From: Amycolatopsis acididurans
GTDB taxonomy: Bacteria > Actinomycetota > Actinomycetes > Mycobacteriales > Pseudonocardiaceae
Length of the DNA stretch: 64,000 nucleotides
Assembly (NCBI RefSeq): GCF_012328925.1
Contig: NZ_JAAXLS010000001.1
Coordinates: forward strand, 612,224-676,223
Direction: 5' to 3'
In this document: piece by piece, positions 33,366 to 41,735 of the stretch
Layout: each line of letters starts with the position of its first letter
Numbering within the stretch: the stretch's first letter is position 1
Translations under genes and position numbers: made by a program
Notes under the pieces: model-generated
What the model saw: the letters and a program-made list of their open reading frames with translations, nothing else
Database searches by the model: none
Told to the model about the DNA's origin: nothing

Positions 33366-34499
33366 GTGCGAACAGAGCGGGCCGCCGGGGCGAGCCGTCG
33401 CGCGGAGCTGACGGCCCGCGCCAGGAAGCTGCTGAACGAGAGCGCGCCGCTGACCGGCACGCCCGCCGCCGAGGGCGGGGACCTGACCTCGCTCGACGCG
33501 GCGCTGGCCGTCGTGGTCGGCCAGCTCACCGAGTTGCTCTCCGCGGGTGGCGAGGGATCGGCCCAGGTGGGCGGCCTGCTGGCGCGGACCTACGCGCTGC
33601 GCCACGAGGTGCGCGAATTCCGGATGGGCGAGCGGCTGCGGCGGCTGGACGTGCTCGACGCGGCACTGGCGAAGCTACGCCACGTGCACGAGCCCGACGA
33701 GTTGCTCGATCGGGTGTGCGAGGCGGTGGTCGAGGGATGCGGCTTCGACCGGGTACTGCTCTCGCGTGTCGAGGGCTCGCTGTGGCGGCCGTGGAAGAGC
33801 TACGCGGTCGGCGACCGCGACCCTGAACGAGCGTTCCGGCAATGGCTGCGGACGGTGCCGGAGATCCAGCTGGGCAACATGCTGCTGGAAACCGAGATGG
33901 TGCGCAGGCACGAACCGGCTCTGGTGACCGATCCGGACCACGATCCACGCGTGTACCAGCCGCTCCTGCAGGCGTCCTCGCTCACGTCGTACGTGGCCGC
34001 GCCGCTCATGCCGACCGGCCGGGTGATCGGGTTCCTGCACGCGGACTACCTGGCCGAGCCGGTGACTCCGCTGGACCGCGACGTGCTGTGGGCCTTCGCC
34101 GTGGGCTTCGGCCAGATCTTCGAGCGCGCGGTGCTGCTCGGCAGGCTGCGCGAGCAGCGGGAACAGGTGCGCGCGGCGATGCGCACCGTCGAGGACGTGC
34201 TCGACGACCTCGCCTCGGCGGAGATCGAGCTGACCCGGCGGGCGCCCGACAGCCCCACCCGGCCCGTGCGGCTGCCCGCGCGATCGACCGCGGCGCTCGA
34301 ATCGCTGCTCACCAGCCGGGAGCTGGAGGTGCTCGCGCTGATGGCCACCGGCGCGACCAACAACCGCATCGCCGACGAGCTCGTGATCGCGGGCGGGACC
34401 GTGAAGTCCCATGTGAAGCGGATTCTGCGCAAGCTCTGCGTCGAGAACCGCGCGGAGGCCATCTCCCAGTACCTCCGCCTGACCATGGGCGACTCGTAA
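33366..34499 (+). CDS. GAF-domain LuxR-type transcriptional regulator
   Basis: A 377-residue regulator. A coiled N-terminal region is followed by a GAF-like sensor (about residues 105-265, DRVCEAVVEGCGFDRVLLSR to GRVIGFLHADYLAEP) and a C-terminal LuxR helix-turn-helix (about residues 312-370, LTSRELEVLALMATGATNNR). There is no receiver domain, so it probably binds a small ligand directly. GGAAAGG precedes GTG 33366. It lies beside a TetR gene and upstream of the FadR-controlled genes; its targets are unknown. Confidence 0.86.
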   Translation: MRTERAAGASRRAELTARARKLLNESAPLTGTPAAEGGDLTSLDAALAVVVGQLTELLSAGGEGSAQVGGLLARTYALRHEVREFRMGERLRRLDVLDAALAKLRHVHEPDELLDRVCEAVVEGCGFDRVLLSRVEGSLWRPWKSYAVGDRDPERAFRQWLRTVPEIQLGNMLLETEMVRRHEPALVTDPDHDPRVYQPLLQASSLTSYVAAPLMPTGRVIGFLHADYLAEPVTPLDRDVLWAFAVGFGQIFERAVLLGRLREQREQVRAAMRTVEDVLDDLASAEIELTRRAPDSPTRPVRLPARSTAALESLLTSRELEVLALMATGATNNRIADELVIAGGTVKSHVKRILRKLCVENRAEAISQYLRLTMGDS

Positions 34500-34533
34500 C
34501 GCCTCTTGAAACCGCACCCCGTCCGACTTAAGG

Positions 34534-34549
34534 TACAATGGTCTGACCG
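34534..34549 (+). promoter_or_regulatory. FadR-like operator over a -10 box (site B)
   Basis: TGGTCTGACCG at 34539-34549 matches TGGTCTNACCA at 10 of 11 positions. It overlaps the last base of a good -10 box TACAAT (34534-34539). It is 17 bp upstream of the MDR start at 34566 and would repress the MDR-hydratase pair. Confidence 0.6.
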
Positions 34550-34565
34550 AATTGAGGAGGCTGGT

Positions 34566-35540
34566 GTGCGGGCGATCGTGCTGCGTGAGTTCGGTCCGGC
34601 GGGAAACCTCCGGCCGGAGGAGATCCCCGGCCCGGTCGACGAGCCGGGCTGGGTGCGGATCAACCTGCGGGCGAGCGCGCTCAACTGGCACGACGTCCTG
34701 GTGCGGCAGGGCAGGTACGGCTCGCCGTTGCCGCACGTGCCGGGCGCCGACGGCGCAGGCGTGCGTGCCGACACCGGCGACGAGGTGCTGATCGTGCCCT
34801 CGCTGTGGTGGGGTGAGGACGAGTCCTTTCCGGCTCGCGGCTGGGAGATCCTGGGTGACCACCGTCCCGGCACCTACGCCGAGGCGGTGCGCGTCCCCGC
34901 CGAATGTGTCCTGCCGAAACCGCGCGGCTACAACTGGGCGCAGGCGGCGGCGCTGCCGCTGGTCGGGTTGACCACGTTCCGTGCCTTGTTCGCCAGGGCC
35001 CGGCTTCGCGCCGGGGAATCGCTGCTGGTGCTCGGGGCGGGCGGGGGAGTGGCGACGATGGCGGTGACGCTGGCCGCCGGGATCGGCGCGACCGTGGTCG
35101 TCACGTCGTCATCGGAGCGCAAGATCGAGCAGGCGCGCGAACTCGGCGCACGCGATGGGGTGCTCTACACCGAACCGGGCTGGCCTCGCGCGGCGAAAGC
35201 CATTGTGTCAGGCGGTTTCGATGTCGTGCTCGATTCGGTGGGCACGTGGCAGGATTCGCTCGACGCGCTCAAACCCGGCGGCAGGCTCGTGGTGCTCGGC
35301 GCGTCGCGGGCCGAGCAGGCGCCGCTCGACGTGCGCCGGTTCTACTTCGGACAGTACAGCCTGCTCGGCACGACGATGGGCAGTCCGCGCGACTTCGCGG
35401 GACTGCTCGCGCTGCTGGCCGAGCACGCGATCGCGCCGCCGGTGATCGACCGGTCGTTTCCGCTGGACGAGGCGGCCGCGGCGCACGAATACCTCGAACA
35501 GGGCGGCGGCTTCGGCAAGGTCGTCCTCGACCATCAGTGA
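34566..35540 (+). CDS. MDR (quinone oxidoreductase-like) dehydrogenase, copy 2
   Basis: A 324-residue medium-chain dehydrogenase/reductase. The N-terminus MRAIVLREFGPAGNL with ALNWHDVLVRQGRYG, PHVPGADGAG and the Rossmann motif VLGAGGGVATMAVTLA place it with zinc-binding-like alcohol dehydrogenases and crotonyl-CoA-reductase relatives; the structural zinc Cys cluster is absent. It likely reduces an enoyl or keto group with NADPH. GTG 34566 follows AGGAGG. It is the first gene behind FadR-like site B and is 10 bp from the crotonase gene. Confidence 0.87.
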   Translation: MRAIVLREFGPAGNLRPEEIPGPVDEPGWVRINLRASALNWHDVLVRQGRYGSPLPHVPGADGAGVRADTGDEVLIVPSLWWGEDESFPARGWEILGDHRPGTYAEAVRVPAECVLPKPRGYNWAQAAALPLVGLTTFRALFARARLRAGESLLVLGAGGGVATMAVTLAAGIGATVVVTSSSERKIEQARELGARDGVLYTEPGWPRAAKAIVSGGFDVVLDSVGTWQDSLDALKPGGRLVVLGASRAEQAPLDVRRFYFGQYSLLGTTMGSPRDFAGLLALLAEHAIAPPVIDRSFPLDEAAAAHEYLEQGGGFGKVVLDHQ

Positions 35541-35550
35541 AGGGGTTTCC

Positions 35551-36324
35551 ATGATCCGCTACCGGGTCGACGAGCACGGTGCGGCGTTCGTGACGCTGGA
35601 CGATCCGGCGACGCGCAACGCGCTGAGCGATGAACTGCTCGACGGGCTGTTGCGCGCGCTCGAAGGGGCGCGCGACGACGACGCCGTGCGCGTCGTGGTG
35701 CTGGAGTCCTCGCACGAGCGCGTGTTCTCCTCGGGCGGGAATCTCAAGGCGTTCGCCGACCAACGGCCGCCGATCACGAAATACGCCGGCCTCGACCGCT
35801 TTCCCCGGTTGTTCACGACGATCGCCGCCCTCGGCAAACCGGTCATCTGCGCGGCGGGCGGCGACGTGCTGGCCGGCGCCTTCGGGCTCGCGCTCGCGTG
35901 CGATCTGGTGCTGGCCAAGGAAACGGTGCGCTTCGGCTGCCCGGAGATCAACGTCGGCGCGTTCCCGTTCATGATCTCCGCACTGATCTACCGCAACGTG
36001 CCGAGGATGAAGGCCAACGAGCTGATGATGCTCGGCGACACGATCTCCGCGCACGAGGCCGCGGAACTCGGGTTCGTGAACAAGGTCGTGCCCGCGGCCG
36101 GATTCGACGACACCGTGCGCGACTGGGCGCACCGGGTGGCCGCGAAATCGCCACTGCTGATGAAGCTGGGCAAGGACGCGCTCGACACGACGCGCGATCT
36201 CGGGCTGCGCGAGGCGCTCGACGTGCTGCGGGCACAGCTCGCACTGGCGTTCACCACCGAGGATCTGGTGGAGGGGGTTCGGGCGTTCCGGGAGAAGCGG
36301 TCCCCGGTCTGGCAGCGGCGTTGA
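35551..36324 (+). CDS. Enoyl-CoA hydratase/isomerase family protein
   Basis: A 257-residue crotonase-fold enzyme. The oxyanion region is RVFSSGGNLKAFAD. At the first catalytic position (normally GGGxELA) the sequence is AGAFGLALACDL, so that Glu is replaced by Gly. The second Glu is kept in FGCPEINVGAFPFM. One-Glu crotonases often act as isomerases or on unusual acyl-CoA substrates, so simple hydration is uncertain. It is cotranscribed with the MDR gene. The promoter of the next ligase overlaps its stop codon. Confidence 0.87.
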   Translation: MIRYRVDEHGAAFVTLDDPATRNALSDELLDGLLRALEGARDDDAVRVVVLESSHERVFSSGGNLKAFADQRPPITKYAGLDRFPRLFTTIAALGKPVICAAGGDVLAGAFGLALACDLVLAKETVRFGCPEINVGAFPFMISALIYRNVPRMKANELMMLGDTISAHEAAELGFVNKVVPAAGFDDTVRDWAHRVAAKSPLLMKLGKDALDTTRDLGLREALDVLRAQLALAFTTEDLVEGVRAFREKRSPVWQRR

Positions 36325-36349
36325 CTTTTTTGGGGTCTAACCATATTAG
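36321..36349 (+). promoter_or_regulatory. Promoter with FadR-like operator in the spacer (site C)
   Basis: TTGACT (36321-36326) and TATTAG (36344-36349) are separated by exactly 17 bp. The operator GGGTCTAACCA (36333-36343) fills the second half of that spacer. This is the clearest promoter in the island and a classical repressor arrangement for the two ligase genes that follow. The -35 box overlaps the preceding hydratase stop codon. Confidence 0.7.
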
Positions 36350-36410
36350 TGTCGGTCCAGAACCTGCCGTTCGGCCGTATGTTCCTTCTCGAGATCAAGG
36401 AAGATCGCTG

Positions 36411-38072
36411 ATGACGTTCGCGACGGTGAGAGACCGCTACTCCGCCGAGGAAATCGAGCACTTCTACGCGACGGGCCGCTGGTGCCCGCAGACCTTGTTC
36501 GACATGCTCGAGATCCAGGTGGCGCAACGGCCCGACAAGGTCTTCATCACCGACGACACCCGGTCGCTCACCTTCGCCGAGCTGCGTGACAGCGCCCTGC
36601 GGCTGGCCGCCGGGCTGCACCGCCACGGACTTCGCGCCGGCGACCGGGTGTGCGTGCAGATCCCGAACTGGGTCGAGTTCGCGCAGCTCGCCGTGGCACT
36701 GTCGCGGCTCGGCGTGATCATGGTGCCGATCATGCCGATCTACCGCTTCGACGAGGTCGGCTACATCGTGCGGAATTCCGGTGCCCGCATGGTCTTCACG
36801 TGCGAGACGTTCAAGAAGTTCGACTACGTCGACATGTACCGCACGGTGCGGGCCGACGCTGCCGGTCTGGAGCGTATCGTCGTGCTGCGCGGCAGCGAAA
36901 GCGAGGACACGACCGCGTTCGACTCGCTGTTCGCCGATGTGGAACCGGAGGCGGCGGCACGGGAAATCGGCCCGGGCGTGGGCCCGGACGACCATTTCGT
37001 GATCGTCTACAGCTCCGGCACGACCTCCCGCCCCAAGGGCTGCCTGCACACGTTCAACACGATGGCCTGCGGCTCCCGCCTGCTGGCCAAGGGTTTCGGC
37101 TACCGCGAATCGGATGTCCAATTCGGACCGTCACCGGTCACGCACACGACCGGACTGGTCACGAGCATCATCCTGCCCCTCATGCACGGCGCCGCCTCCC
37201 ACGTGATGGAGATGTGGGAACCGCGCGCCGGCCTGGATCACATCCGGCGCTTCGGATGCACGCTGGCCGTGACCGCCACGACGTTCCTGCAGATGCTGAT
37301 GGACGTCTACGATCCCGAGCAACACGACGCGAGCAGCCTGCGGCTGTGGGTCGCCGCGGGCGCGCCGATCCCCGGCTCGTTCGTGGAGCAGGCCGGGCGA
37401 TTGCTGCCCGGTTGCCGGGTGCTCAGCCTCTACGGCCGCACCGAGAACATCACCACCACGATGTGCACGGTCGAGGACGAACCGCGCCGGTCGATCACCT
37501 CCGACGGACGCGTGCTGCCGGGCAGTTCGGTCAAGATCGTGGACGAACTCGGTGCGGAAGTGCCGCGGGGCAAGGAAGGCGACATCGCCTACCGCGGCCC
37601 GATGCACATGCTGGAGTACATCGGCAAACCCGAGGAGACCGCGGCGCTGTTCACGCCGGAGGGCTACTCGCGTTCCGGGGATCTGGGCGTGATGGACGCC
37701 GACGGCTACGTACGAGTCACCGGGCGGCTCAAGGACATCGTGATCCGCGGCGGGATGAACATCAGCGTCCGCCAGGTGGAGGACCTGCTGGCCGGGCATC
37801 CCGCGGTCGCCGCCGTCGCGGTCGTCGGCATGCCCGACCACCGGCTCGGCGAGCGGATCTGCTGTTACCTGATCCCGAAACCGGGGCACGAGGCGGTGAC
37901 GCTGGACGAGCTGAAGGAGTACCTGCTGGGGCAGGGCCTCGCGATCCAGAAGATGCCCGAACGGCTCGAAGTGGTGCGCGAGTTCCCGATGACCGCGACC
38001 GGCAAGATCCAGAAACACCTGCTGCGCGCGGACATCGCGGACAAGCTCAAGGCCTCGTCGCTGTCGGTGTGA
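36411..38072 (+). CDS. AMP-forming acyl-CoA ligase (copy 2)
   Basis: A 553-residue ANL-superfamily ligase. Motifs: YSSGTTSRPKGC, SLYGRTEN, SGDLGVMDADGYVRVTGRLKD and TATGKIQKHLL with the catalytic Lys. It shares start, length and long identical blocks with the ligase at 24295, so the two arose by duplication. It activates a carboxylic acid to its CoA ester at the entry of the pathway. AAGGAAG precedes ATG 36411. It is directly controlled by site C and followed 3 bp later by another ligase. Confidence 0.91.
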   Translation: MTFATVRDRYSAEEIEHFYATGRWCPQTLFDMLEIQVAQRPDKVFITDDTRSLTFAELRDSALRLAAGLHRHGLRAGDRVCVQIPNWVEFAQLAVALSRLGVIMVPIMPIYRFDEVGYIVRNSGARMVFTCETFKKFDYVDMYRTVRADAAGLERIVVLRGSESEDTTAFDSLFADVEPEAAAREIGPGVGPDDHFVIVYSSGTTSRPKGCLHTFNTMACGSRLLAKGFGYRESDVQFGPSPVTHTTGLVTSIILPLMHGAASHVMEMWEPRAGLDHIRRFGCTLAVTATTFLQMLMDVYDPEQHDASSLRLWVAAGAPIPGSFVEQAGRLLPGCRVLSLYGRTENITTTMCTVEDEPRRSITSDGRVLPGSSVKIVDELGAEVPRGKEGDIAYRGPMHMLEYIGKPEETAALFTPEGYSRSGDLGVMDADGYVRVTGRLKDIVIRGGMNISVRQVEDLLAGHPAVAAVAVVGMPDHRLGERICCYLIPKPGHEAVTLDELKEYLLGQGLAIQKMPERLEVVREFPMTATGKIQKHLLRADIADKLKASSLSV

Positions 38073-38075
38073 GCC

Positions 38076-39695
38076 ATGGACTTCGACGTCACGACGCTGC
38101 GCGGCCGTCGCGCCGTCGACCGGTGGAACCGGATGGCGGTCGGTGATGTGCTGGAGCGGCTCACCTGGAGCAGGCCGGACCGGACCGCGATCACCGGATG
38201 GCGCGGTGCCTACGGCGACGAGGAGTTCCGCTCGCTGACCTACCGGCAGGCCGACGAAGCGGCGAACCGGGTCGCGCACGCGCTGCTGGCCGAGGGGCTG
38301 AGTCCCGGCGACCGCGTGCTGCTGTACTGCGACAACTCGGTCGAGGCCATCGTGCTGATGATCGGCATCGCGAAGGCCGGCCTGGTGGCGGTGCCGGTGA
38401 ACCCGATGCTCGCGCCGGACGTGCTGGCGTGGGTCGTCGAGCACGTGGACGTCTCCTTCGCCGTCGTGGACGCCGAATTCGTGCAGCGCGCGGCGAACGT
38501 GCTGCCGAAGTCCGTGACGATCCCGATCGGCGGGCCCGCGCCCGGCCCGTCCTTCCACGACTGGATCCGCGAGCATCCCGCGACCGAGGTGGACGTCGCC
38601 GTGCACGCGGACGACGTGTGGAGTCTCGTGTTCACCTCCGGCACCACGGCGATGCCGAAGGCCTCGATGACCACGCACACCTACTCCTACCTGACCGCAT
38701 ACAGCTACGCCATGTCGCTCACCCGGGGCCTGGCCTACGAGGACGAGCTGAAGCTCGCGACCTTCCTGCCGATCGTCTACCACTGCGGGCACAACTCCGC
38801 CGTCCTGCCGGCGTTCTTCGCCGGCGGCACCGTCGTGCTGGGACGGCGGCCCGACGCGGCCGCGCTGGCGGATGCCGTCACGGCGGAAAGCATCACGGCG
38901 CTGTGGGCTGGTTCGCCGTTGTGGCTGAACAAACTCGTCGACGAGGCCGAGGCCCGGCCGGAGGTGGACCTGTGCAGCCTGACCGTGGCGATGTTCTCGT
39001 GGGGCGCCATGCAACCCGGTCTGTTCGACCGCGTCCGGGCGGCGTGCGGCGGCGACGTCGCGCTGCTGGAGGTGTTCGGGCAGACGGAATCCATGTCCTG
39101 CTTCCGGTTCTGGCCCGACCGCGAACCGGGCAAGGCCGCGGCCGGGGTGAACCACGTGGGCGTGCCCAATCCCATGCTGGCGGCCGACATCGTGGACGAG
39201 GAGGGCCGGAGCCTGCGCGGCAGGCCCGGGTTGGCGGGCGAGGCGGTGTACCGCTCACCGGTGCTCACGGCGGGCTACTACCGGGACCATGAAGCGACCG
39301 CGGAGGCCTTCCGTGGCGGCTGGTTTCACTCCGGCGACAGCTGTGCGTATGAGGTCGGCGGCGGCCAGATCATGGTGGACCGGTTCAAGGACATCGTGAA
39401 GTCGGGCGGGGAGAACGTGTCGAGCATGCGCGTGGAAGCGGCGCTCGCCGAGCATCCGGCGGTGGAGCGTGTGGCGGTCATCGGCCTGCCGGACGACACC
39501 TGGGGCGAGATCGTGGCCGCGGTGGTGCAGCCGAAGCCGGGGGAGCGGCCCGGCGAGGGAGAGCTGATCGCGCACGCCCGGCAGCGGCTGGCCGGGTACG
39601 AGTCGCCCAAGCGGATCCTCTACGTCGACGAGATGCCGCAGACGGTGGGCGGGAAGATCCTCAAATACCGTCTGCGGCAACGATTCACGCCGTGA
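38076..39695 (+). CDS. AMP-forming acyl-CoA ligase (copy 3, divergent)
   Basis: A 539-residue ANL ligase, clearly less similar to the two TVRDRYS-type copies. Motifs: FTSGTTAMPKASM, the A5-type segment VFGQTESM, HSGDSCAYE, MVDRFKDIVKSGGENVSS and VGGKILKYRLRQ. The layout is that of cyclohexanecarboxylate-, crotonobetaine- or fatty-acid-CoA ligases. Cotranscription with copy 2 (3-bp gap) suggests that both a parent acid and a ring-cleaved or side-chain acid need activation. The gene is convergent with the MaoC gene, overlapping by 11 bp. Confidence 0.9.
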   Translation: MDFDVTTLRGRRAVDRWNRMAVGDVLERLTWSRPDRTAITGWRGAYGDEEFRSLTYRQADEAANRVAHALLAEGLSPGDRVLLYCDNSVEAIVLMIGIAKAGLVAVPVNPMLAPDVLAWVVEHVDVSFAVVDAEFVQRAANVLPKSVTIPIGGPAPGPSFHDWIREHPATEVDVAVHADDVWSLVFTSGTTAMPKASMTTHTYSYLTAYSYAMSLTRGLAYEDELKLATFLPIVYHCGHNSAVLPAFFAGGTVVLGRRPDAAALADAVTAESITALWAGSPLWLNKLVDEAEARPEVDLCSLTVAMFSWGAMQPGLFDRVRAACGGDVALLEVFGQTESMSCFRFWPDREPGKAAAGVNHVGVPNPMLAADIVDEEGRSLRGRPGLAGEAVYRSPVLTAGYYRDHEATAEAFRGGWFHSGDSCAYEVGGGQIMVDRFKDIVKSGGENVSSMRVEAALAEHPAVERVAVIGLPDDTWGEIVAAVVQPKPGERPGEGELIAHARQRLAGYESPKRILYVDEMPQTVGGKILKYRLRQRFTP

Positions 39696-40083
39696 GGACG
39701 CGCGCCCGCGCGCGGATCACCTCGTCCTCACCGCGGGCCGCGGCGAGAGTCAGTTCGGCGATGTGGTCCTCGACGCCCACGACCTCGCCCGAGAGCCGCA
39801 GCACATCACCGAGGAACACCGGCGCCACGAACCGGACCTCGAACTCACGCAGGTGTTCGGCACCGGCCCAGTCGGACAGCCACGAGGCGAGCATGCCCGC
39901 GTGCATCTGGCCCATCGCGAGCACGCCGGGGAAGCCGGCCTTCACGGCGAAGGCCGGGTCGTGGTGCAGCGGGTTGAAATCCCCGCCCGCGCCGGCGAAC
40001 CGGACGATGTGTGTCTGTGTCACGGGGCCGATTTCCCGCACCGGCAGCTGGTGTCCTGGCTGGACCGGGACCGGTGGCCTCAT
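39685..40083 (-). CDS. MaoC-like dehydratase, catalytic half
   Basis: A 132-residue hot-dog protein with the hydratase motif FAGAGGDFNPLHHDPAFA and FPGVLAMGQMHAGM. In actinobacteria such a catalytic unit pairs with a non-catalytic FAS1-like unit (as HadB with HadA/HadC) to form a heteromeric (R)-enoyl-CoA hydratase. Its ATG overlaps the stop of the FAS1-like gene by 4 bp, consistent with a stoichiometric complex. Confidence 0.88.
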   Translation of the reverse strand: MRPPVPVQPGHQLPVREIGPVTQTHIVRFAGAGGDFNPLHHDPAFAVKAGFPGVLAMGQMHAGMLASWLSDWAGAEHLREFEVRFVAPVFLGDVLRLSGEVVGVEDHIAELTLAAARGEDEVIRARARVLTA

Positions 40084-40505
40084 GACTGTGCTCCTCGTTC
40101 GATCAGGGCCTCCCGCACACGGACGGCCGCCTCGCCGTGCTGGTCGGTGTACTCGGTTTCCAGGGTCACGATCCGCAGCGACTTCTTCCGCACGTCGTCC
40201 ACGACGCGCCGCACGGCGGTCAACCGGTCGCCCGCGAGTACGGGACGGAGGTAGGTCCAGGTGACCGAGCCGACGACGACGCGCTCGTAGGCGAGGCCGA
40301 GCTTGTCCACGAAACCCCGCTGGTCGCGGTGGTGTCCGGCGACCACCACGTGCGTCGGCGTGGCGAGCACATCTTCGAACCCCGCCGCGCGAGCGGCCTC
40401 CGGGTCCGTGTGCACGGGGTCCTCGGCGAGTGTCGCGGTGGCGAACTCTTTGATCTTGCCGCGCTCGACGTCGAACGCGACCTCATCAACGACTGTCACA
40501 CCCAT
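40080..40505 (-). CDS. FAS1-like/MaoC N-terminal dehydratase partner
   Basis: A 141-residue hot-dog protein of the FAS1-like dehydratase family (HadA/HadC type): FATATLAEDPVHTDPEAA, ATPTHVVVAGHH and VVVGSVTWTYLRPVLAGD. It lacks the Asp/His pair and supports the catalytic MaoC partner encoded next. ATG 40505 directly abuts AAAGGGAG; GTG 40499, six bases from that site, may be the true start. It is divergent from an acyl-CoA dehydrogenase with FadR-like sites between them. Confidence 0.85.
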   Translation of the reverse strand: MGVTVVDEVAFDVERGKIKEFATATLAEDPVHTDPEAARAAGFEDVLATPTHVVVAGHHRDQRGFVDKLGLAYERVVVGSVTWTYLRPVLAGDRLTAVRRVVDDVRKKSLRIVTLETEYTDQHGEAAVRVREALIERGAQS

Positions 40506-40514
40506 CTCCCTTTT

Positions 40515-40543
40515 TGGTCTGACCTAAACTAAGATTAGACCGA
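40515..40543. promoter_or_regulatory. FadR-like operators between divergent genes (site D)
   Basis: TGGTCTGACCT at 40515-40525 and, on the other strand, TCGGTCTAATC at 40533-40543, 18 bp apart centre to centre. Both lie in the 59-bp gap between the dehydratase pair and the acyl-CoA dehydrogenase-ligase pair, so one regulator could silence both directions. The second copy is the more degenerate. Confidence 0.6.
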
Positions 40544-40564
40544 AGACGTGCGAAGGGGAATGCC

Positions 40565-41734
40565 ATGGATCTCGCGGACTCGCCCGAGGAGGCCCGGTTC
40601 CGGGCCGAGATCAGGGAGTGGCTGGGCGCCGCGCTCCCGAAGCTGCCCTGGCCGGAGCCGCCGGACCTGGTGGGCAAGGCGCCGTTCTGGCGGCAGTGGC
40701 AGCAGATGCTGTTCGAGGCCGGCTACGCCGGGCTGTCCTGGCCGAAGGAGTACGGCGGCCGCGGGGTGGACGAGAAGCTGCGCGCCGTCTTCACCGAGGA
40801 AACCGACCGCGCCGGGGCCCCGGAGCGTCTCAATATCATCGGTGAGGACTTCGCCGGCCCGACGATCGTGAACTTCGGCACCGAGGCGCAGAAGGAACGG
40901 TTCCTGCGCCCGATCCTGACCGGCGACGAGATCTGGTGCCAGTTGTTCTCCGAACCGGAGGCGGGCTCGGACCTGGCCTCGCTGCGCACCAAGGCCACCA
41001 AGGTGGACGGCGGCTGGCGCATTCAGGGGCAGAAGATCTGGACCAGCCGCGCGCAGCTCGCCGCGCACGCGATCCTGCTGGCGCGCACCGGCGGCGGACC
41101 GCGGCACAAGGGCATCACCTACTTCCTGCTGCCGATGGACTCCGACGGCATCACCGTGCGGCCGCTGGCGCACATGCTGGGCGAGGCCGAGTTCAACGAG
41201 GTGTTCCTCGACGACGTGTTCGTGCCCGACGAACTGGTGGTCGGCGAGGTCGACGGCGGGTGGCGCGTCGCGATGGGCACGCTGTCCTACGAGCGAGTCG
41301 CGATCGCCACGGGCCGGGTGAACACCACCCGCGCGGTGGAGGACATCATCTCCGACATCGCACACCGCACCGGCCCCGACGGCCGTCCACTGGGGACGGA
41401 CCCGCGAATCCGGGCGCGCGTCGCCGATCTCTACGGCCGCGCGCTCACGCATTACCTGATCGGCCAGCGCGTCATCACCCAGGCGGCCGAGGGCGGCCCG
41501 CCGGGACCGGTGACCTCGATCGGGAAGCTGTTCTTCTGCCCGCTGGTGGAGGACCTGGCCGACTTCCGGCTGTCGCTGGACGAACTCGGCGGGCAGTTCG
41601 CGCTCGACGAGGAGCACGACTCGCGCTGGCTGCGGCTGGCCTACCAAGCGAGGGGCACCGCCATCGCCGGGGGATCGACCTTCATCCAGCGCAACATCGT
41701 GGCCGAGCGGATGCTCGGCATGCCGAGGAGCTGA
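40565..41734 (+). CDS. Acyl-CoA dehydrogenase
   Basis: A 389-residue FAD enzyme. Motifs: CQLFSEPEAGSDLASLRTKA for FAD/substrate binding, GGWRIQGQKIWTSRA, and the C-terminal RGTAIAGGSTFIQRNIVAERMLGMP. The RNIVAERMLGMPR ending marks the actinobacterial FadE group acting on bulky acyl-CoAs such as steroid or alicyclic acids; the catalytic Glu is not obvious from sequence alone. It is cotranscribed with the ligase at 41736, one base apart, under site D. Confidence 0.9.
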   Translation: MDLADSPEEARFRAEIREWLGAALPKLPWPEPPDLVGKAPFWRQWQQMLFEAGYAGLSWPKEYGGRGVDEKLRAVFTEETDRAGAPERLNIIGEDFAGPTIVNFGTEAQKERFLRPILTGDEIWCQLFSEPEAGSDLASLRTKATKVDGGWRIQGQKIWTSRAQLAAHAILLARTGGGPRHKGITYFLLPMDSDGITVRPLAHMLGEAEFNEVFLDDVFVPDELVVGEVDGGWRVAMGTLSYERVAIATGRVNTTRAVEDIISDIAHRTGPDGRPLGTDPRIRARVADLYGRALTHYLIGQRVITQAAEGGPPGPVTSIGKLFFCPLVEDLADFRLSLDELGGQFALDEEHDSRWLRLAYQARGTAIAGGSTFIQRNIVAERMLGMPRS

Positions 41735-41735
41735 C

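Noticed and set aside
37131..39155. A 674-codon open frame on the minus strand across the two ligases
   Set aside because: Shadow of the ligase genes caused by high GC; no recognisable domain and no ribosome site.
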